Origin: Planctomycetota bacterium
GTDB taxonomy: Bacteria > Planctomycetota > UBA8742 > UBA2392
Assembly (NCBI GenBank): GCA_015075515.1
Contig: JABTUE010000003.1
Span: 310,001 to 374,000 of the forward strand
Direction of reading: 5' to 3'
Length of the DNA stretch: 64,000 nucleotides
Below the pieces are notes generated by a model, which did not search any database, was not told the origin of the DNA, and saw nothing but the letters and a program-made list of their open reading frames with translations. Shown here in pieces: positions 53,600 to 63,302 of this stretch. How positions within the stretch are numbered: position 1 is the stretch's first letter; each line of letters begins with the position of its first letter. A program made the translations under genes and the position numbers.

Positions 53600-54598
53600 T
53601 TACTCTTGGGGTTCCGGTTTTCTCTTCTTGCAATAACCGTGCGCGGCAAACCACTCGGCCTGGCGCTTCAGCGCGTCTTTCACGGGCTTGAACTCCATGC
53701 CCAGATGCTCGCGCGAGCGGCTGGTGTCGTAGTGGAAGGTATGCAGCGGATAGCGCGCCACGGCCGCCAACCGGTTCAGAAACTGCGGCAGCAGATACGT
53801 GCCGTAGATCGCCAGCTTCAACGTAAAGGCCGGCAGCGTGGGCCGCCAGGGCGCGCCGGCAACTTCACTCAACAGCCGGCGCACATCACTCAGCTTCAGC
53901 GTCTGGCCTATGCTCAGGTAACGTTCGCCGGGTTTGCCCTTTTCCATTGCCAGCCGGTGATGCCGCCCGCAGTCGTCCACGTCCACAAAGGCCACGGGCA
54001 CAGGCACCAGCGCCGGGTACCGGCCGCGCAGCATGTCCAGGATCATGCCGCCGGTTGGCGTGGGGCGCACGTCGCCGGGGCCAACGGGCGCGCCGGGGTT
54101 GACAATCACCACCGGCAGGCCGCGCGCGCCAAAGCGCAGGGCTTCGTGCTCGGCGATGAACTTGCTGGTGATGTAGGGGTTGTTCAGCGGCCCGAAGTTC
54201 CACACGTGGTCTTCGTTGACCGGGCCCTCGCCCTTGCCGGCGCCCACGGCGGCGTTGGTGCTGGTGTAGACAACGCGATCCACCCCCGCGCGCAGACAGG
54301 CCGCCAGCATGTTGCGCGTGCCCACCACGTTGGATTGCAGATACTTTTCATAGCCGCCGCTGAGCGCATACAGCGCCGCGCAGTGATACACCCGGTCCAC
54401 GCCCGCAAGCGCCGCGTCAAGACCGGCGGGCTGGGTCAGATCCCCCACCACCTGTTCGACATCCAGCCCCTGCAGGTTGGTCAGGGGCGAATTGGCCCGG
54501 CGCAGCACGCGCACACGCTCGCCGTTGCGCAGCAGCTCGCGCACGATTGCTGCGCCCACAAAACCCGTGCCGCCCGTTACCAGTGCCGACTTGGCCAT
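53600..54598 (-). CDS. NAD-dependent epimerase/dehydratase (HpnA-like)
   Basis: 332 residues, extended SDR type. The NAD site is ALVTGGTGFVGAAIVRELLR, Asp in QVVGDLTQPAGL, and YHCAALYALSGGYEKYLQSN. The catalytic Tyr-Lys pair is YITSK with Ser in VYTSTNAAVG. The overall sequence resembles the hopanoid-associated sugar epimerase HpnA and dihydroflavonol reductase-like proteins; no hopanoid genes are next to it, so the symbol is withheld. Confidence 0.85.
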   Translation of the reverse strand: MAKSALVTGGTGFVGAAIVRELLRNGERVRVLRRANSPLTNLQGLDVEQVVGDLTQPAGLDAALAGVDRVYHCAALYALSGGYEKYLQSNVVGTRNMLAACLRAGVDRVVYTSTNAAVGAGKGEGPVNEDHVWNFGPLNNPYITSKFIAEHEALRFGARGLPVVIVNPGAPVGPGDVRPTPTGGMILDMLRGRYPALVPVPVAFVDVDDCGRHHRLAMEKGKPGERYLSIGQTLKLSDVRRLLSEVAGAPWRPTLPAFTLKLAIYGTYLLPQFLNRLAAVARYPLHTFHYDTSRSREHLGMEFKPVKDALKRQAEWFAAHGYCKKRKPEPQE

Positions 54599-54628
54599 GC
54601 AGCACTTGTAGCCTGCGGCAAATGCAGT

Positions 54629-54650
54629 GGGGAGGCCTTGCGGCCTCCCC
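54629..54650 (-). terminator. Hairpin terminator of the giant repeat protein gene
   Basis: GGGGAGGCC-GCAA-GGCCTCCCC on the minus strand, a 9-bp stem with a GCAA (GNRA) loop, 24 bases after the stop at 54675. No T-run. Confidence 0.6.
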
Positions 54651-54674
54651 GTATACCCGGTTGCGATTTCAAGC

Positions 54675-57600
54675 CTACAGGCTGCGGCGGAAACGCAGGC
54701 CCAGGGCCAGCGCCGCCAGCAACCCGATCAGAACAACCCACGTGCTGCTGCCGGCGTTCGCAGCACAACCGCCGCCACCACCGCCGCCACCGCCGCCACC
54801 GCCACCGACACCGCTGACGGTCACGATGAACACCTGTGTTGCGTCGGGGTTCACGCCGTTGGTGGCAACCACGGTGATGGTCTGGGGGCCGGCCAGAGCG
54901 TCTGAAGTGCCCGGCGTGCCCGAGAACGTGCCCGTGACGGGGTTGAAGCTCATCCACATCGGCAGCATGCCCTGGATGCTGAGTGTCGGGGCCGGCGTGC
55001 CGGTAGCGACCACGGTGTAGCTGTAAGGCGTACCCACCGTGGCCACGGTCACGGGCGTGCTGGTGATCTGGGGCGCGGCGCCACTGACCACAATCTGGAA
55101 GGTCTGGGCCGCGTCGGGGTTCACGCCGTTGACGGCCGTCACCGTGATGTTGCCGGTGGTGCCGATGTCGGCCGCACCGGGCGTGCCCGAAAGCACGCCG
55201 GTACCGGCATTGAAGCTCAGCCACGCCGGGGCGCCAGCCACGCTCAGCGTCGGCGCGGGCGTGCCGGTGGCCGTGATCGTGTAGCTGTACAGGCTGCCGG
55301 CATTCACGGTCGTGGGCGCGGTGCTGGTGATCTGGGGCGCAATGCCCGAAACCGTGATCTGGAACGACTGGGTGTCGTCAGGAGACTGGCCGTTGCTGGC
55401 GGTGATGGTGATCGTGCCGGTCACGCCGATGTCGGCCACCGAAGGCGTGCCCGACAGCACGTTGCCCGTCAACGTCAGCCACGCCGGGTTGCCCGCCACG
55501 TTGAAGTTCGGCGCGGGGTTGCCCGTGGCGGCAATGTTGTACGTGTACAGCACGCTGGCCGTGGCTGTCGTGCCCGGCGTGCTGGTGATAACCGGCGCCA
55601 CGCCGTTGACCTGGATCTGGAAACTTTCCACTGCCGGCGTGCCCCAGCCGTTGGCCGCGGTGATGTCAATCTGGGTCGAAAGGCCCATGTCCGAGGCCGC
55701 GGGCGTACCCGACAGCACGCCGGTCGTGGCGTTGAAGCTCAGCCAGCCCGGCAGGGTGTTGGTGGACAGGTTGGGGGCCGGAATGCCCGTGGCCGTCACG
55801 GTGTAGCTGTAAGGCATGCCCACCGTGGCGGTGGTCGGCGCAGTGCTGGTGATCTGCGGCGGCTGGCCGCTGACCACAATCTGGAACTGCTGGTTGTCGT
55901 CGGGGCTGGTGCCGTTGGCGGCCTCGATGGTGATGTTGCCGGTGGTGCCGATATCACCGGCGCCGGGGGTGCCCGACAATTCACCGGTACTGGTGTTGAA
56001 GTTCAGCCAGGCCGGCAGGTTCAGCGCCGACAGCGTAGGCGTCGGAATGCCCGTGGCGGTCACGGTGTAGCTGTAGGCCACACCGGCTGTGGCGGTGGTG
56101 ACAGGGCTGCTGGTGATCTGGGGCGCCACACCGCTGACGTTGATCTGGAACGACTGGGTAGCGTCGGGGCTGGCACCGTTGCTGGCGGTGATAGTGATGG
56201 TACCGGTGGTGCCGATGTCGGCCGCGCCGGGGGTACCCGACAGCACACGGGTCGTCGGGTTGAAGCTGAGCCAGCCCGGCAGGCCGGAAGCGCCGACTGT
56301 CGGCAAAGGCGAGCCCGTGGCCGTCACGGTATAGCTGTAGGCCGTGCCCGCCGTGGCGGTTGTGACGGGGCTGCTGGTGATCTGGGGCGGGATGGCGGGG
56401 CCGTTGATCTTGACCAGCATCTGGCTGGTCAGCTTGGCCGAATCAAACGAGTACTGCACAACTTCGGTGTTGTTCGCGCCCTTGATGCCCACAGTGGCCG
56501 ACAGGCCGTTGTCGTTGGCGTCACCAAAGGTGGTGTCTTCAAAGGCAAAGATCAGGTCCGTCGAGTTTTCCGTGAACACCACCTGGAACGTCACCGTGCT
56601 GGGCGACGTGCTGTAGTGCTGCATGTTCTTCCACTCGACGATGAACTGGCGGTTGGGGGCCGTGCCGGTGGTCAGGGTGTAGACACCGGTGACACCGCTG
56701 GCGGCATTGTTGCTGTCGTCCCACATCGGGGCAATCACCCAGGTCTGGGCGCCGGTGGTGAGGTTCTGGTTGATGTACGTGGGATTGACCGTCAGGGTGT
56801 TGAAGATGATCACGCCGTCGTGATCCACGGAAATCTGGTTGCTGGTCACGCCGAACATCGTGAACGTGAACGGCATGGTCACGCCCGTCGCCGCGTCACC
56901 GGTGACGTTCAGGTTCGTGCCGGTGGCGCTGGCGTCGGTGTAGCTGTAGGCCGGGCCGGTGGGCTCAAAGCTGTCGGTCACGCTGTAGCCGTTGCTGACC
57001 GTGGCCTGGGCCACCACGTTGCCCAGCGACGAAACGCTGGCGCTGGAGTTGCTGCTGGCGGGCAGGGCGCCGGCATCGGCAAAGGTGGCCGTCGTCTGCA
57101 CCGAGCCGCTGGCGCCGGTCAGGCGCAGGGCAAAGGTGACAACCACGTTGCTGCCCACGTTGACCGCACCGGGGCCCCATTCAATCTGGTTGCTGCCGGC
57201 GTTGTAGCTGGCCATCACCGCCGAGCCGCTGGTGGACACCGTACCGGTCACATAGGCAAGACCGGTCGGCACCGGAACCGTCAGTGTGGTGCCGGTTGAA
57301 GCCACCTGGCCCGAGTTGATGATCGTGGCGGTGTAGATGACGGGCCGGTACTGCCAGTTGCTGGGCACGTTGGTGGTCAGGGTGCTGGTGGCAAACGAGG
57401 GCGAGGGGTTGGCCACGGTGATCTGGAACTGCTGCTGGGCGTCCGGGTTCACGCCGTTGCTGGCGGTGATGGTGATCTGGCCCGTGGTGCCGATGTCGCC
57501 GGCCGCGGGCGTACCCGAAAGCACGCCGGTGGTCGGGTTGAGGCTCAGCCAGCCCGGCAGGCCGGCGGCGGCAAAGGTCGGGGCCGGGTAACCGCTGGCC

Positions 57601-60410
57601 ACGACCGTGTAGCTGTAGTTCACGCCGACAAAGGCCGACGTGACAGGCGTTGAGGTGATTGTGGGTGCCAGAGGCGCCAGTTCATCGGCGCCCGAGTCAC
57701 TGGCCGAGCCGTAGGGGCGGGCCTGGCCCTCAAAGTCAACCGCAACGGTCGAGCCGACAGCCAGATCCAGCGCGGGCGAACTGGCCAGAATGCGCAGATT
57801 GATTGTGGCGGTCGCCGTGCTGACAAGCTGCGGGTCGGCGTTCACGCCGTTGACGTCGCGCCCGGAAGCCACCCACTGGCCCCAGGTCGAATAGCTGGCG
57901 TTGTTGACCATCTGGGCGGTGCCGCCCAGATACACCACGTTGCGGTTGGCTGTGGTCGGCAGTGACGAAACCGTGGCCGTATCGCCCAGGAAGTAGAAGG
58001 GCACCGTGCCGCTGCTGGTCAGGTGCACAATGTTGAATGAAATGTCGGCAAACGGATCCACGGACCCGTTGGTGTAAAACACACCCGAGTTCGCGGCCGC
58101 ACCGTTGTGCACAATCGTGTTGTGGCGGGCAACCACGTTGGTGCCGATACGACGGGCGCCGATGATGCCGGTGGGCCCACCGTTGGTTCCGCCGCCGATC
58201 GTGCCGCCGCCCGCGGCGTTGACGTTCCAGATCATGTTGTTGGTGATCTGCACGTTGCTTGGTGCCGTGGTAGTCGCTGAACCGTACAGGTAGATCGCCG
58301 CGCCGGTGGTGATGCTGTGGATCTTGCAGCGCGTGATCACCAGGTTGTTGCTGGAACTCGCGACCGACGAGTACCACATGACGCCGAACAGGTTGCCGCC
58401 GGTGATGGTCAGGCCCTCCAGCGTGATGTTGCCGACGTTGCGGAAGCTCATGGTGCCGAACTCGGTGGCCGAGTAGCTGGACGGCGCCGCGCTGCCCTGG
58501 ATGACCGGCGATTCGCCGGACGCGGCACGGATCGTGATCGTGTTGGTGGCGCTCAGGCCGGGCACATCGTCCAGCGTGGTGCCGTCGGCACCCAGCAGAT
58601 ACGACGCGGTCGAAGTGAACGGCCCGCCGTCGTCATAGAGTTCAATGATCACGGGGCCGCTTACACCCACTGTTTCAAGGTCGTCAAACACGGCGCCAAG
58701 GTCGCCGTACATGAAGGCGCCGCCGGGGTTGCCGTTGGCCACGGTGACCACACCGGACAGCGGCGTGGGTTGCACCACCAGCGTAACGGTGAAGCTGGGG
58801 CTGTTCACACCGTCGCTTACCACAACCGTATAGGTGTACGTACCCAGCGACGTGGGCGTGCCCGTCCACGTCAGGTTGTGCGGCACCGAAACGCCGGATT
58901 GCGATGAGGGCGCGGTCACGCCCGGCGCCGGGTTACTGCTGGAAACCGTTACGTTGACCGTGGAGTCGTTGGCGTCACTGGCCGTCAGAATCGCGTTGGC
59001 CAGCGGCGTGTTCTGGTACACCGTGGCGCTGCGCGAAGCGTTGAACACCGACCCCGTGGCCGGCGTCAGTGTCGGCGCCGGGTTGGTCACGTTGATGGTC
59101 ACCGTGAAACTGGGGCTATTCACGCCATCGCTGACAACAACCGTGTAGGTGAAGGAGCCGGTAGATGTCGGCGTGCCCGTCCAGGTCAGGTTGAACGGCA
59201 CTGATACGCCGCTTTGCGATGAGGGGGCGGTCACGCCAGGCGCCGGGCTGACGGGAGTTACGGTGATGTCCACTGTCGCGTCGTTGGCATCGTTGGCCGC
59301 CAGCACCGCGTTGGCCAGCGCCACGCCCTGCAACCCCGAATACTGGCGGGATGCGTTGAACGCCGAACCGGTAGCCGGAACCAGCGTCGGCGCCGGGTTG
59401 GTTACGTTAATGGTCACAGTATAGCTGGGGGTGTTCGTGCCGTCGGACAACGTAACCGTGTACGTGTAGCTGCCCACTGTCGTCGGCGTGCCTGTCCAGG
59501 TCAGGTTGTGCGGAACTGCCGCGCCGGTCTGCGACGAAGGCGCAGTCACGCCGGGCGCGGCGCTGACAGGGGTCACGGTGATGTCAATGTTGGGATCGTT
59601 GCTGTCGTTGGCCACCAGCACCGCGTTGCTCAGGGCAACCCCGGTCATGGCGTTGTACACACGGCTGCCGTTGAAACCCGAACCCGAACCCGGCGACAGC
59701 GTGGGGTAACCCGGCTGGACTTCCTGGTTCATTGTGGCCTGAATTTCGGACTGCGTGCGGGCCACGCTCCATACACGGAACTCGTCAATGTCGCCGACCC
59801 AGATCGAACTGGTCGAAGTCCAGGTTGTGCCACCGATCGCAAACTGGCCGTTCAGGGCACAGGTACGGGTTGAGGCCTGGTCCAGGTTGCCGTTGAAATA
59901 AACACTGAGAGTTGTGGTGGCGGCATTGTACACCAGCGCAAAATGCGTCCAGACATTGGGTGTAATAACAAACGTTGTGGTTATGTTTGTTGAGGGAGTA
60001 CCGCCCGTTGAGGCAATCGTCCATGTGCCGTTGGCATTCTGGAACACACGGAACGCCGAGCCGCCGGTCGCAAACAGGTAGCCGAACGTTGTAGCCGGCA
60101 TGCGCGTCCAGCATTCAATCGTCCACGACTGGGTGGTGCCCCAGGCGGCCGTCCAGCCCGTATTAAACGTGCGGTTGCTGCCCGAACAATTCACGGCCGA
60201 CGCACCCAGATATCCTGGATTCAGCCAAGTCGGCGCGAGCGCAATCGTTGCAGTGGCCGAACCCTGGCCGGGCGAGGCTGTGTTCGCAGCGCTGGTGCCG
60301 GTGCCTTCGTTAAATTGGTAGTACAACGCTTCCGGCAGACTCTGCGCCGCCAGACCTGCCGCAAGAATCAGAACCGCCACAAGCCCCGCGCCCAAAAGTC
60401 CATTCCTCAT
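54675..60410 (-). CDS. Giant surface protein: laminin-G-like lectin, cadherin-like, beta-helix, Ig repeats, sorting tail
   Basis: 1911 residues from the ATG at 60410 (GGAGACAGAG upstream). Signal peptide about 1-28. Then: a laminin-G/concanavalin-like domain (about 30-215; AWGTTQSWTIECWTRM, VWTHFALVYNAATTTLSVYF); three ~100-residue repeats (PTLVPATGSAFNASRQYSGL type) to about 545; a beta-helix region (570-850); one putative-Ig repeat; a DUF11-like module (TTLTVPVPTGLAYVTGTVST); a NIDO/choice-of-anchor-like domain (DGVIIFNTLTVNPTYINQ ... DLIFAFEDTTFGDAN); then six tandem putative-Ig repeats (PQITSTAPTTATVGMPYSYT type). The end is a poly-Gly run of about 12, Cys, and AGSSTWVVLIGLLAALALGL with RFRRSL. 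It is an adhesin or matrix protein. Confidence 0.9.
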   Translation of the reverse strand: MRNGLLGAGLVAVLILAAGLAAQSLPEALYYQFNEGTGTSAANTASPGQGSATATIALAPTWLNPGYLGASAVNCSGSNRTFNTGWTAAWGTTQSWTIECWTRMPATTFGYLFATGGSAFRVFQNANGTWTIASTGGTPSTNITTTFVITPNVWTHFALVYNAATTTLSVYFNGNLDQASTRTCALNGQFAIGGTTWTSTSSIWVGDIDEFRVWSVARTQSEIQATMNQEVQPGYPTLSPGSGSGFNGSRVYNAMTGVALSNAVLVANDSNDPNIDITVTPVSAAPGVTAPSSQTGAAVPHNLTWTGTPTTVGSYTYTVTLSDGTNTPSYTVTINVTNPAPTLVPATGSAFNASRQYSGLQGVALANAVLAANDANDATVDITVTPVSPAPGVTAPSSQSGVSVPFNLTWTGTPTSTGSFTYTVVVSDGVNSPSFTVTINVTNPAPTLTPATGSVFNASRSATVYQNTPLANAILTASDANDSTVNVTVSSSNPAPGVTAPSSQSGVSVPHNLTWTGTPTSLGTYTYTVVVSDGVNSPSFTVTLVVQPTPLSGVVTVANGNPGGAFMYGDLGAVFDDLETVGVSGPVIIELYDDGGPFTSTASYLLGADGTTLDDVPGLSATNTITIRAASGESPVIQGSAAPSSYSATEFGTMSFRNVGNITLEGLTITGGNLFGVMWYSSVASSSNNLVITRCKIHSITTGAAIYLYGSATTTAPSNVQITNNMIWNVNAAGGGTIGGGTNGGPTGIIGARRIGTNVVARHNTIVHNGAAANSGVFYTNGSVDPFADISFNIVHLTSSGTVPFYFLGDTATVSSLPTTANRNVVYLGGTAQMVNNASYSTWGQWVASGRDVNGVNADPQLVSTATATINLRILASSPALDLAVGSTVAVDFEGQARPYGSASDSGADELAPLAPTITSTPVTSAFVGVNYSYTVVASGYPAPTFAAAGLPGWLSLNPTTGVLSGTPAAGDIGTTGQITITASNGVNPDAQQQFQITVANPSPSFATSTLTTNVPSNWQYRPVIYTATIINSGQVASTGTTLTVPVPTGLAYVTGTVSTSGSAVMASYNAGSNQIEWGPGAVNVGSNVVVTFALRLTGASGSVQTTATFADAGALPASSNSSASVSSLGNVVAQATVSNGYSVTDSFEPTGPAYSYTDASATGTNLNVTGDAATGVTMPFTFTMFGVTSNQISVDHDGVIIFNTLTVNPTYINQNLTTGAQTWVIAPMWDDSNNAASGVTGVYTLTTGTAPNRQFIVEWKNMQHYSTSPSTVTFQVVFTENSTDLIFAFEDTTFGDANDNGLSATVGIKGANNTEVVQYSFDSAKLTSQMLVKINGPAIPPQITSSPVTTATAGTAYSYTVTATGSPLPTVGASGLPGWLSFNPTTRVLSGTPGAADIGTTGTITITASNGASPDATQSFQINVSGVAPQITSSPVTTATAGVAYSYTVTATGIPTPTLSALNLPAWLNFNTSTGELSGTPGAGDIGTTGNITIEAANGTSPDDNQQFQIVVSGQPPQITSTAPTTATVGMPYSYTVTATGIPAPNLSTNTLPGWLSFNATTGVLSGTPAASDMGLSTQIDITAANGWGTPAVESFQIQVNGVAPVITSTPGTTATASVLYTYNIAATGNPAPNFNVAGNPAWLTLTGNVLSGTPSVADIGVTGTITITASNGQSPDDTQSFQITVSGIAPQITSTAPTTVNAGSLYSYTITATGTPAPTLSVAGAPAWLSFNAGTGVLSGTPGAADIGTTGNITVTAVNGVNPDAAQTFQIVVSGAAPQITSTPVTVATVGTPYSYTVVATGTPAPTLSIQGMLPMWMSFNPVTGTFSGTPGTSDALAGPQTITVVATNGVNPDATQVFIVTVSGVGGGGGGGGGGGGGCAANAGSSTWVVLIGLLAALALGLRFRRSL
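54810..56392 (-). repeat. Six tandem putative-Ig repeats (about 261 bp each)
   Basis: Each unit is about 87 codons with the core (P)QITS..., YSYTVTATG.P.P, LSGTP...DIGTTG, ITASNG..PD and F.I.VSG. A seventh, separated copy lies at about 57370-57670. Confidence 0.85.
58760..59710 (-). repeat. Three tandem cadherin-like repeats (about 300 bp each)
   Basis: Units share ANDANDATVDITVTPVSPAP, GVTAPSSQSGVSVP, NLTWTGTPTS and VSDGVNSPSFTVTINVTNPA. The DNA is similar enough to recombine. Confidence 0.85.
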
Positions 60411-60726
60411 CTCTGTCTCCGAGATCCCCAATGTTTCGTGTCGCCCCCACTGGGCGTGCACAGGCACACACCTGGCGACACTTTCGCAACGATTGGTGAC
60501 CCCATGCGCATTCCGTGCCAGTGCACGCGCCATCGCCGCTGGCAGGGCAACCGCCGCCAAACCCCTTTGCCACAGGCATTTGCGGGCATTGCCGCCACGC
60601 GCGCCGACACACCCGCCGGCGTGCGCTTTGGGCACATGATGCGTCTTGATTGATGTTGATTCGTTTGGCCGCGCCGAACGTTCCGATTGCACAACACCCC
60701 GGCGGCGACTTTTTCCCGCGATCCGC
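60411..60726. other. Intergenic leader region between the giant protein and the kinase
   Basis: About 316 bases with no supported gene. Frames crossing it are shadow extensions of both neighbours. The divergent promoters must lie here; only the kinase -10 is visible. Confidence 0.5.
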
Positions 60727-60732
60727 TACAAT
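60727..60732 (+). promoter_or_regulatory. -10-like hexamer six bases before the kinase gene
   Basis: TACAAT (five of six consensus), CCCTCC, then the ATG at 60739. No Shine-Dalgarno, no -35. Confidence 0.45.
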
Positions 60733-60738
60733 CCCTCC

Positions 60739-61968
60739 ATGACTGAACCCGTCGAACCCGACTTCAAGGCCGTCGAAGAAAAAACACTCCTCGAGATCGG
60801 TTCGGACAGCCAGGCACCCCGCAACCAGCCCTCGGTTCCGATTCCGCCCGGCGCCAAACGCCTGGGCCAGGTCGCGCTGCTGGCCGAGCTTGGCTCCGGC
60901 GGCATGGGCAAGGTCTACAAGGGGCACCACACCGGCCTGGACAAACCCGTGGCGGTCAAGGTCATGGGCGCCCAGCTTGCCGGCGACGCCATGTCCAAGG
61001 CGCGCTTTCTGCGCGAGGCCCGCACGGCGGCGCGCCTGGATCACGCCAACATCGTGCGCGTGCTGGACGTCAACGAAGAAGCCGGCGTTCCCTACATCGT
61101 CATGGAGTACATCGAGGGCACCGACCTGGCCGCGCTGCTGAAAAAACACGGCGCGCTGGACGGCATGGCCGCGCTGCGCGCCGTGGCCCAGGTGGCCGAC
61201 GGGCTGGCCCACGCCCACGCCGAGGGCATTGTCCACCGCGACATCAAGCCTCACAACATCTTCGCCGCGCGCGACGGCCGCGTGAAACTGGGTGATTTCG
61301 GCCTGGCACGTGCCGTGGAGCAGACCACCGAACTGACCATGCCCGGCGCCGCCATCGGCACGGCCTACTACATGAGTCCCGAGCAGGCCCAGGGCAAGGA
61401 AATTGACCAGCGCAGCGACATCTACAGTCTGGGCGTCACGGCCTGGCATCTGTTGACCGGCCAGACCCCCTACACCGGCACCACGCCCGTCAGCATCGCC
61501 GTGCAGCATGTGAACAACGATATTCCGTACGAGCGCGAAAAGTTCGGCCACCTGCCCGACGCCGCCGTGTACCTGCTGATTGCCATGACCGCGCGCGACC
61601 CCGCGCGCCGCCCCACCGCCCGCGCCGTGTGCGACCAGTTGCAGCAGATTCTGCTTCAGGCCACCGGCAACCCTGCCACGCGCCTGAGTTCACTGGATGA
61701 CCTGCTGCAACACGGCAAAGCCAGCCAGTTCGTGGCCCGACCCCAGACCTTGACCATGCCGCTGGTGACGCCGCCGGGCATGGGCACTCCGCAGCCGCCG
61801 GCCTTTGCCACGCCGGGGCCGCCGCCGCAGTTTCAACCTGCATCGTTTCCCGCCCAGTACGGTCAGCCACAAAAATCCGGCAACAACCTGCTGTGGGTCG
61901 CCGTGGCGATTCTGATCGTGTTCGTGCTGACCTTCGGCGGCTGCATGATGACGCTGCTGGCGACCTGA
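60739..61968 (+). CDS. Membrane-anchored Ser/Thr protein kinase (PknB-like)
   Basis: 409 residues. Kinase domain about 45-315: Gly loop LGSGGMGKVYKG (51-62), K74 in VAVKVM, Glu in FLREARTAARLDH, catalytic VHRDIKPHN (D168), KLGDFGLA (DFG 186-188), activation segment GTAYYMSPEQAQG, and DIYSLGVTAWHLLTGQTPY. A Pro-rich linker (about 350-380) leads to one C-terminal helix (NNLLWVAVAILIVFVLTFGG) with almost nothing outside, so it lacks PASTA or another sensor domain. Eukaryote-like kinases of this type are very numerous in planctomycetes. Confidence 0.93.
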   Translation: MTEPVEPDFKAVEEKTLLEIGSDSQAPRNQPSVPIPPGAKRLGQVALLAELGSGGMGKVYKGHHTGLDKPVAVKVMGAQLAGDAMSKARFLREARTAARLDHANIVRVLDVNEEAGVPYIVMEYIEGTDLAALLKKHGALDGMAALRAVAQVADGLAHAHAEGIVHRDIKPHNIFAARDGRVKLGDFGLARAVEQTTELTMPGAAIGTAYYMSPEQAQGKEIDQRSDIYSLGVTAWHLLTGQTPYTGTTPVSIAVQHVNNDIPYEREKFGHLPDAAVYLLIAMTARDPARRPTARAVCDQLQQILLQATGNPATRLSSLDDLLQHGKASQFVARPQTLTMPLVTPPGMGTPQPPAFATPGPPPQFQPASFPAQYGQPQKSGNNLLWVAVAILIVFVLTFGGCMMTLLAT

Positions 61969-62001
61969 GCCTGCGCCCTTACCAGAGGGGTCGCGGCGCG
62001 C

Positions 62002-62007
62002 TAGATT
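62002..62007 (+). promoter_or_regulatory. -10-like hexamer six bases before glmU
   Basis: TAGATT, GCGCCC, then the ATG at 62014. No Shine-Dalgarno. Confidence 0.35.
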
Positions 62008-62013
62008 GCGCCC

Positions 62014-63279
62014 ATGGCCCTAAAGGTTGTCATCCTTGCCGCGGGCAAAAGCACGCGCATGAAATCCGACACGCCCAAGGTCCTGCACCGTGTGGCGGGC
62101 GTGCCTTTGCTGCGCTGGGTGCTGGAACAGGCCGCGACACTGGAGCCCGAACAGATCATCGTGATTGTCGGCCACGAGGCCGACCGCGTGCGCAAGGCCT
62201 TTGCGGGCTATCCCGGCCTGACGTTTGTGACCCAGCAGCCGCAACAGGGCACCGGCCACGCGGTGATGCAGGCGCGGGCACAGCTTGCGGGTTTTGCCGG
62301 CGACGTGGCCGTGCTGTGCGGCGACGTGCCGCTGATTCAGCCCGCCACGCTGGCGGCCCTGCGCGCCGCCCACGCGGGCCATGCCGCCACCGTGCTGACC
62401 ACCGAACTTGAGCAGCCGGGCAGTTACGGCCGCGTGGTGCGCGACGCTTCCGGCCGCGTCACGGCGATTGTCGAGGCGCGCGACCTGGCCCGCGGCCAGG
62501 AACGCATCCACGAGATCAACTCCGGCACGTACCTGTTTGACGCGCCGGCGCTGCTGGCCTGTCTGGATCGCCTGACCACCGCCAACGCCCAGGGCGAATA
62601 TTACCTTACCGACGTGATCCGCCTGCTGGCCGCTGACGGCAGGCCCGTGGCCGCGCACCTGTGCGAAGACAGCCGCGAAGTGCTGGGTATCAACACGCGC
62701 CAGGATCTGGCGCTGTGCGACACGATTGCGCGCCGGCGCGTGGCCGACGCCCTGATGCTCAGCGGCGTGACGATTCTGGATCCGGCGAGCACCTACATCG
62801 AGGCCGGGGTGCAGATCGGCCCCGACACCGTGATCTACCCGTTTTCGGCCATCCACGCCGGGGTCACAATCGGCAGCCATTGCGAGATCGGGCCCTTTGC
62901 CCACCTGCGCGGCGGCACCAAACTGGGCAACAACTGCAAGGTCGGCGCGTTTGTCGAAACCAAAAACGCCGTCTACGGCGCTGGCAGCAAGAGCGGCCAC
63001 CTGGCCTATCTGGGCGATGTCACGCTGGGCAGAAACGTCAACATCGGCGCCGGCAGCATCGTGGCCAACTATGACGGTGAACGCAAACACCACACCGAAA
63101 TCGGCGATGATGCCTTTATCGGCTGCGGCACCGTGCTGGTCGCGCCGGTCAAGGTGGGCAAAAACGCCCAGACCGGCGCCAACACCGTGGTGCCCAGGGG
63201 CAAAGACGTGCCCGACAACACCGTGGTCGTGGGCGCCCCGGCACGGGTCTTGAAGACCCGGCAGGGCAAGGCAACGTAG
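62014..63279 (+). CDS. glmU: Bifunctional UDP-N-acetylglucosamine pyrophosphorylase / glucosamine-1-phosphate acetyltransferase
   Basis: 421 residues, slightly shorter than E. coli GlmU (456). It makes UDP-GlcNAc for peptidoglycan and lipid A. Uridyltransferase domain: LAAGKSTRMKSDTPKVLH (usual LAAGKGTRM), QPQQGTGHAV, LCGDVPLI, INSGTYLF and GEYYLTDVI. Left-handed beta-helix acetyltransferase domain from about 250 with the active-site blocks SGHLAYLGDVTLG, NIGAGSIVANYDGERKH and APVKVGKNAQTGANTVV. Both halves look intact. It is followed 23 bases later by prs, an order known from other bacteria. UDP-GlcNAc links it to lpxK and the acyltransferases. Confidence 0.95.
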   Translation: MALKVVILAAGKSTRMKSDTPKVLHRVAGVPLLRWVLEQAATLEPEQIIVIVGHEADRVRKAFAGYPGLTFVTQQPQQGTGHAVMQARAQLAGFAGDVAVLCGDVPLIQPATLAALRAAHAGHAATVLTTELEQPGSYGRVVRDASGRVTAIVEARDLARGQERIHEINSGTYLFDAPALLACLDRLTTANAQGEYYLTDVIRLLAADGRPVAAHLCEDSREVLGINTRQDLALCDTIARRRVADALMLSGVTILDPASTYIEAGVQIGPDTVIYPFSAIHAGVTIGSHCEIGPFAHLRGGTKLGNNCKVGAFVETKNAVYGAGSKSGHLAYLGDVTLGRNVNIGAGSIVANYDGERKHHTEIGDDAFIGCGTVLVAPVKVGKNAQTGANTVVPRGKDVPDNTVVVGAPARVLKTRQGKAT

Positions 63280-63302
63280 AAGCACCCAGCGGGGACCCGA
63301 TC

